From: Thermoflexus sp.
GTDB taxonomy: Bacteria; Chloroflexota; Anaerolineae; B4-G1; SLSP01
DNA length: 33,989 bases
Assembly: GCA_020722365.1 (NCBI GenBank)
Contig: DYKY01000014.1
Location: forward strand, 1-33,989
Direction of reading: 5' to 3'
Shown: piece by piece, positions 30,570 through 33,989 of the stretch
Numbering within the stretch: the first letter of the stretch is position 1
Layout of the letters: every line of letters starts with the position of its first letter
Made by a program: the position numbers and the translations under genes
Notes under the pieces: model-generated
Databases searched by the model: none
What the model was told of the DNA's origin: nothing
The model's input: the letters and a program-made list of their open reading frames with translations, nothing else

Positions 30570-32117
30570 TCAGGGTTCGAGACCGTTGAAGTACTCGCGC
30601 ACGTAAGCCCGCAGCGCGGGCGGATAGGCATTGTGCGACAAATCGGCCTGGGCAGCTTCGGCGTAGGTGGTGTAAACATCCTGGTAAGGGACACGCGCGT
30701 CGCCTGGAAGGCCGGTGGCAGTGCGCGGTGAACCGAACGCTTCTTGCCGGGGTAGTGTGATCTCGCCGCCCTGTCCCGTGATGCGTGATGCTTCGGTGGA
30801 GCCGTAGGGTTGGCTGCTACCGGCATCCTCGCTGTGTGTGGCGTTGCCGCTGCCGGGGAGCGCTGCTGCCTCGCCGGCCGGCTGTGGTCCCCCTTGCGCG
30901 CCTGCCATTGGCTTTCCTTGCGTCCCAGAAGCCCCTGGTTGGGCCGCAGTAGAGGTTGCAGTTTGACGTTGCGCGTCTCCCAGGCCCTCTTGAGCCTGTT
31001 GGACGGCAGCCTGAGCCTGTTCGAGGGTTTGGTTGGATGCGTTGGCTTGCGCTGCCTCGGAGAGCGTCTCTGCGGCTTGCTGGACGGCGGCGCGCACGGC
31101 AGTCATGTCGCCGCTGTAGATCTCCTGGGCGGCGGCGGCTAATTGCTCGGCCAGTTCTGGATCGGTGGCATCCAGCGCGTCGGCCATTTGTTGGAAGGCA
31201 TCGGCCAGCGCCAACGTTTCTTCGGCGGTAAGCGGCTGCTTGCCGGTTGGATCGAGGAGGTCGCGCAGATAGGCCGCTGCGGCGGCGGCATCACCGCGTT
31301 GCAGCGCCTCGGCCAATGGCTGGACGACGTCGGCGGTGGAGAGGGGACTGGCCTCGGACAGCCGCCGGAGTCGCGCGGCGGCTTCGGGAGAGCGTAGCTC
31401 CGCGAGTTGGCGCTCGGCGGCGGAGAGGGCGGCCTGTTGCTCGGTGGGCGTGCTGCGCCGGTCGCGAAGTGCAGCGAGCGCCTCTTCCAAGGCTTTGAGC
31501 GCGGCGGCGCGTTCGGCCTCGCTGAGGGCGTCATTCGTCGCCAGGTCTTCTTGCGCGGTTTCGAGTTGGGCAATAGCGGCGGCGGTCGCCTGCTGTTGTG
31601 CTTCGCGTTGGATGAGCGCGCTTTCCTGCGGATTGGCGAGGAAGAGCGCCGGGACGAGTGCCAGCAGCAAAACAAGCGCCGCGAATCCCACCGCGCGTGG
31701 TGGGCGCAGCGGAAAGGCCGGTTGTGGACTGATGGCGCGTGCAGCGTCGAGCGTTTCCATTTGCTGAAGCTGCACGAGAGCAGCGGGGGCAACGATGCTT
31801 CCCTGGGCCAGTTCCCATGCCGTCGTCAGCCGGTCGGCCAGATGCAGACGCCGGTCGAACAGGCGCAGCCGGCGTGAAAGCGGCATCGGCCAGAGGTAGC
31901 CGATCGTCGCGCCCACGAACAACCCGCCTCCCACGGCCCACACGGACGCCAATAGCAGTTCCGCTTGGTGCCACAGGGGCGTGAGCCGCGCAGCGATGGC
32001 GGCCATGAGCAACGCTGCCAGTGCGCCCATCACGCCGTATGCCGCACCGATCACCAGACGATGGCGGCGGAGGGCCTGGCCGAAGCGGGCGATTTCGCGT
32101 TCTAATGCAGCAGGCAT
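30570..32117 (-). CDS. Alanine/glutamine-rich helical membrane protein of unknown function
   Basis: A 515-residue protein that I do not recognise as a named family. Two membrane helices (about 24-46 and 54-77) and a third near 145-165 flank a soluble stretch. A long Ala/Gln/Glu-rich region (about 170-375) is predicted coiled-coil or helical. A Gly/Ser/Pro/Gln-rich low-complexity linker follows (about 380-460). The C-terminus is conserved-looking (VPYQDVYTTYAEAAQADLS ending YVREYFNGLEP). The ATG at 32115-32117 is 9 nt after GGAG; a TTG two codons upstream overlaps the permease stop and is an alternative start. Co-transcribed with the ABC-2 permease, so it may be an accessory part of that transporter or a cell-envelope protein. 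Confidence 0.6.
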   Translation of the reverse strand: MPAALEREIARFGQALRRHRLVIGAAYGVMGALAALLMAAIAARLTPLWHQAELLLASVWAVGGGLFVGATIGYLWPMPLSRRLRLFDRRLHLADRLTTAWELAQGSIVAPAALVQLQQMETLDAARAISPQPAFPLRPPRAVGFAALVLLLALVPALFLANPQESALIQREAQQQATAAAIAQLETAQEDLATNDALSEAERAAALKALEEALAALRDRRSTPTEQQAALSAAERQLAELRSPEAAARLRRLSEASPLSTADVVQPLAEALQRGDAAAAAAYLRDLLDPTGKQPLTAEETLALADAFQQMADALDATDPELAEQLAAAAQEIYSGDMTAVRAAVQQAAETLSEAAQANASNQTLEQAQAAVQQAQEGLGDAQRQTATSTAAQPGASGTQGKPMAGAQGGPQPAGEAAALPGSGNATHSEDAGSSQPYGSTEASRITGQGGEITLPRQEAFGSPRTATGLPGDARVPYQDVYTTYAEAAQADLSHNAYPPALRAYVREYFNGLEP

Positions 32118-32119
32118 CG

Positions 32120-33046
32120 TCAACGCTCCGGGCGCTCTAATCGCCAGACGGCGACGCGTAGCATGATAAGACTGGCGATGACGGCGAAGACCGTGTACGT
32201 AATCCAGGGGGAAGGCAGCGTGAGGGTTCCCAGCATCGTTCCTGCAGCGCTTGGTGAATAGCGCTCAACGGTGAAGTGCAGTAGCAGCCATGAGTTTTGT
32301 TCGAAGCCCATCGCTTCGGTAACAATGGCCGCGGTCAGCGGATGCAGCCCGGCGAGGATAACCCACCCGTATTGCAGCAGGGCCTCGATCCAAAATGGCT
32401 GGACGTTGAGAATCTCACTATATTTCCACGCTTCGGCAAGACCCGCGGCTGCGGTCGCCAAAATCAGAATCACTGGGGTCGAGGCAAAGACTAGCCCGTA
32501 GAAAACAAGCACAGCAGCGATCGTTCTCCGCAAGAACGCGGAAATGAGCAAAGCCCAGGCCACGCCGGAGAGCATCGCCAGCGCAAGGAACAGCAATGTG
32601 ATTCCCAGTTCGGCGGTGGTGACGCCGCCGAGCCAAAAGCCGGCCATCAGCAACGGTAAGGGCGCTAAGACGTAGACTGCGCCGGTGAGCAGGGCCGAGG
32701 CCATTTTGCCTAAGACGATGCTGCGAATTTTGAGTGTGGTGATGACCAGGAGGTCAAGGGTGCGATTTTCACGCTCCCCGGCAAACGCTCCCAATGCATT
32801 GACCGGCACCAGGAGGCTGCTGGTCAAGATCAGGACAACGCCGGAGAACCAGTAGATCGCCCGTCCACCGGTGAAGATATTGAGTATCGACAGGGTGGTA
32901 TTGGCGACGAACATGGGTGCGGCGATGGTAGCGACGAGGACCAGGGCCAAAAATCCAATGCTGAGCAGGTACAGGCTCAGGAACCAGAAGAATCGTTTCC
33001 TGCGCACGCTACCGTATAAATGTCGGATCAAGATTGGGTTCATCAT
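32120..33046 (-). CDS. ABC-2 type transporter permease
   Basis: A 308-residue polytopic membrane protein with about six to seven helices. NPILIRHLYGSVRRKRFFWFL at the N-terminus and the cytoplasmic motif FAGERENRTLDLLVITTLKIRSIVLGK are typical of ABC-2 permeases with a GERE-type coupling helix. Substrate unknown. No ATP-binding subunit is in the window; the next gene upstream is the corrinoid protein. The start is ATG 33044-33046 or the adjacent ATG 33041-33043, which GGAGAT serves better; an ATG 29 codons upstream lies beyond the promoter and is rejected. Confidence 0.85.
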   Translation of the reverse strand: MMNPILIRHLYGSVRRKRFFWFLSLYLLSIGFLALVLVATIAAPMFVANTTLSILNIFTGGRAIYWFSGVVLILTSSLLVPVNALGAFAGERENRTLDLLVITTLKIRSIVLGKMASALLTGAVYVLAPLPLLMAGFWLGGVTTAELGITLLFLALAMLSGVAWALLISAFLRRTIAAVLVFYGLVFASTPVILILATAAAGLAEAWKYSEILNVQPFWIEALLQYGWVILAGLHPLTAAIVTEAMGFEQNSWLLLHFTVERYSPSAAGTMLGTLTLPSPWITYTVFAVIASLIMLRVAVWRLERPER

Positions 33047-33065
33047 ATCTCCATCTCTCCATAAG

Positions 33066-33092
33066 ATTATACTCGCGAATGCCAGACAACAA
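33066..33092 (-). promoter_or_regulatory. Promoter of the permease operon
   Basis: - strand: perfect -10 TATAAT (33066-33071) with TTGTTG (33087-33092) 15 nt upstream, a short spacer. The leader would be about 13-20 nt with a Shine-Dalgarno. Confidence 0.5.
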
Positions 33093-33133
33093 ATGTGATG
33101 CGCGATTACTGACCTCAATCTTCGATACAACAA

Positions 33134-33160
33134 CGCGGGGCCTCAAACCGAGGCCCCGCG
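33134..33160 (-). terminator. Terminator downstream of the corrinoid protein gene
   Basis: Perfect 11-bp GC-rich stem CGCGGGGCCTC/GAGGCCCCGCG (33134-33144 with 33150-33160), loop of 5. On the - strand it is followed by TTGTTGTATC, a modest T-rich run. Confidence 0.75.
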
Positions 33161-33173
33161 CAGACTACCCAGA

Positions 33174-33225
33174 AACCCTTGCAAAGGCGTGCAACCCTCT
33201 GGTTTGCCCACACCTTCGCAAGGTT
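33174..33225. repeat. 52-bp imperfect palindrome
   Basis: AACCCTTGCAAAGGCGTG (33174-33191) pairs with CACACCTTCGCAAGGTT (33209-33225), and an inner GCAACC/GGTTTGC stem closes on CTCT. It lies between the corrinoid protein stop and the terminator. It may be a repetitive extragenic palindrome or part of mRNA 3'-end protection. Confidence 0.55.
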
Positions 33226-33253
33226 GGCTGAGCTGAAAGCTGACCGCTATCCC
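33226..33253. repeat. Short degenerate heptad array
   Basis: About four seven-base units around AGCTGAA/AGCTGAC directly after the corrinoid protein stop (33256). The complement (TTCAGCT) resembles the CAGCTTT-type array at 12244-12278. Confidence 0.4.
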
Positions 33254-33255
33254 TC

Positions 33256-33894
33256 TTACGCCGCCACCAACGACTTCGCCAACGTCACCGCGCGGCTGGC
33301 GTCGGCTGCGTAACCGTCGGCGCCGATCTCTTTGGCGTAGGCGTCTGTCACCGGCGCGCCGCCGATCATGACCTTGACTTTGTCGCGCACGCCGGCCGCC
33401 TTGATCGCTTCCAACGTGCTCTTCATATTTGGCATCGTCGTGGTTAGCAGCGCCGACATCGCCACGATATCCACACCCTGGTTCACGACGGCATCGATGA
33501 ACTTCTCCGGCGCAACGTCCACGCCCAAATCGACAATCTCGAATCCGGCGCCTTCCAGCATCATACAGACCAGATTTTTGCCGATGTCGTGCAGGTCGCC
33601 TTTGACAGTCCCCGCAGCGACCTTGCCCGCCGGCTTCACGTCCGCCGCGACCAGCAGCGGGCGCAGCAGCGCCAGGCCGGCTTTCATCGCGCGCGCCGCG
33701 ATCAGCATCTCCGGGACGAAGTACTCGCCCTCCTCGAAGAGCTTCCCGACCGCGGCCATGGCCGGAATCAAGCTATCCTGCAAAATGACGTCCGGCCCAA
33801 TCCCCGCGTCGATGGCCTCCTGAACCTTTTCCTGAGTCAGGTCCATATCGCCTTCCATAACGGCTTGATGAATGACTTCCAAAACGTTCTCCAT
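33256..33894 (-). CDS. Cobalamin-binding corrinoid protein (MtaC/MtbC-like)
   Basis: A 212-residue two-domain protein. The N-terminal helical cap (1-88) has EGEYFVPEMLIAARAMKAGL. The Rossmann B12 domain has GTVKGDLHDIGKNLV with D100-x-H102-x-x-G105, His102 being the lower cobalt ligand, then VDLGVDVAPEKF, MSALLTTTMPNM and VMIGGAPVTDAYAKEIGADGYA. Known relatives carry methyl groups between a substrate methyltransferase and a corrinoid or folate methyltransferase. The partner enzymes would lie beyond the right edge; none is visible. The ATG at 33892-33894 is preceded by GGAGGGAG; a TTG five codons upstream is rejected because that ribosome site would lie inside the gene. Confidence 0.92.
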   Translation of the reverse strand: MENVLEVIHQAVMEGDMDLTQEKVQEAIDAGIGPDVILQDSLIPAMAAVGKLFEEGEYFVPEMLIAARAMKAGLALLRPLLVAADVKPAGKVAAGTVKGDLHDIGKNLVCMMLEGAGFEIVDLGVDVAPEKFIDAVVNQGVDIVAMSALLTTTMPNMKSTLEAIKAAGVRDKVKVMIGGAPVTDAYAKEIGADGYAADASRAVTLAKSLVAA

Positions 33895-33927
33895 TTGCGC
33901 TCCCTCCAAATGATAAGGGTGTGCTTC

Positions 33928-33955
33928 ATTTTAGTTGTAGCCTAGACGCCCACAA
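33928..33955 (-). promoter_or_regulatory. Possible promoter of the corrinoid protein gene
   Basis: - strand: -10 TAAAAT (33928-33933), 16-nt spacer, weak -35 TTGTGG (33950-33955). The -35 is part of the first 11-bp repeat unit, so array length could influence promoter context. Confidence 0.4.
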
Positions 33956-33989
33956 GACGCCCACAAGACGCCCACAAGACGCCCACAAG
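33945..33989. repeat. 11-bp tandem array, GACGCCCACAA, open at the window end
   Basis: Four perfect copies of an 11-base unit run to the last base of the window, so the true copy number is unknown. One unit is about one helical turn of DNA. It lies upstream of the corrinoid protein gene. Confidence 0.9.

Noticed and set aside
1-33989. Prophage, transposase, insertion sequence, tRNA or rRNA genes
   Set aside because: None was seen. The only mobile-like items are short inverted-repeat elements without a transposase.

Overview
The window is GC-rich, densely coded bacterial DNA that looks like an Anaerolineae-type member of the Chloroflexota. This is an inference from gene content: a dnaG-rpoD operon continuing into a YjbQ protein and the TIGR03960/DUF2344 radical-SAM pair, type I glutamine synthetase, a membrane glycosyltransferase with jelly-roll-like tails, a Rec-CpaE/TadZ-like ATPase, a B12-binding corrinoid protein, and many degenerate seven-base tandem repeats between genes. 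Only the first two genes (71-1538) are on the + strand. Every other gene, from 33894 down to 1705, is on the - strand.

Layout. 1-1.7 kb: a YqeK-like HD hydrolase and a nucleosidase/phosphorylase. 1.7-2.9 kb: a methyltransferase coupled to a small membrane protein. 2.9-9.6 kb: the operon dnaG > rpoD > yjbQ > radical SAM > DUF2344, in which yjbQ is frameshifted by a 17-nt insertion. 9.7-13.2 kb: glycosyltransferase, YlxP-like protein and lipoyl/octanoyl transferase. 13.3-15.3 kb: a higBA toxin-antitoxin pair, a damaged GNAT gene and a membrane protein. 15.4-20.7 kb: beta-CASP RNase, RNase D-HRDC and a GH3 glycosidase. 21-25 kb: a GAF histidine kinase, its response-regulator-ATPase neighbour and L-lactate permease. 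25.2-26.9 kb: dnaA and an origin-like spacer. 26.9-28.7 kb: a tightly coupled NUDIX-nth-PH-domain operon. 28.8-30.6 kb: glnA behind a long structured leader. 30.6-33.1 kb: an ABC-2 permease and a helical membrane protein. 33.2-34 kb: a corrinoid protein and an 11-bp tandem array running off the end.

Three signals stand out. (1) glnA is preceded by a promoter, a 21-codon ORF containing three consecutive Gln codons (CAG CAG CAG), and a 14-bp terminator hairpin. This is the architecture of a transcription attenuator that would sense charged tRNA-Gln. (2) About a dozen heptanucleotide arrays, each with its own unit, fill the gene junctions of the first 17 kb and repeatedly contain the start or stop codons of adjacent genes. 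(3) Three copies of an 80-100 bp element with self-complementary terminal inverted repeats (AGACTACAAAAGTCT type), all in one orientation, lie at transcription units. Two of them begin at or a few bases past a predicted transcription start.

Several genes (yqeK-like, dnaG, higB, RNase D) have a -10 box 7-9 nt from the start codon and no Shine-Dalgarno, which suggests leaderless mRNAs. All functional calls come from reading motifs by eye; no database search was run.
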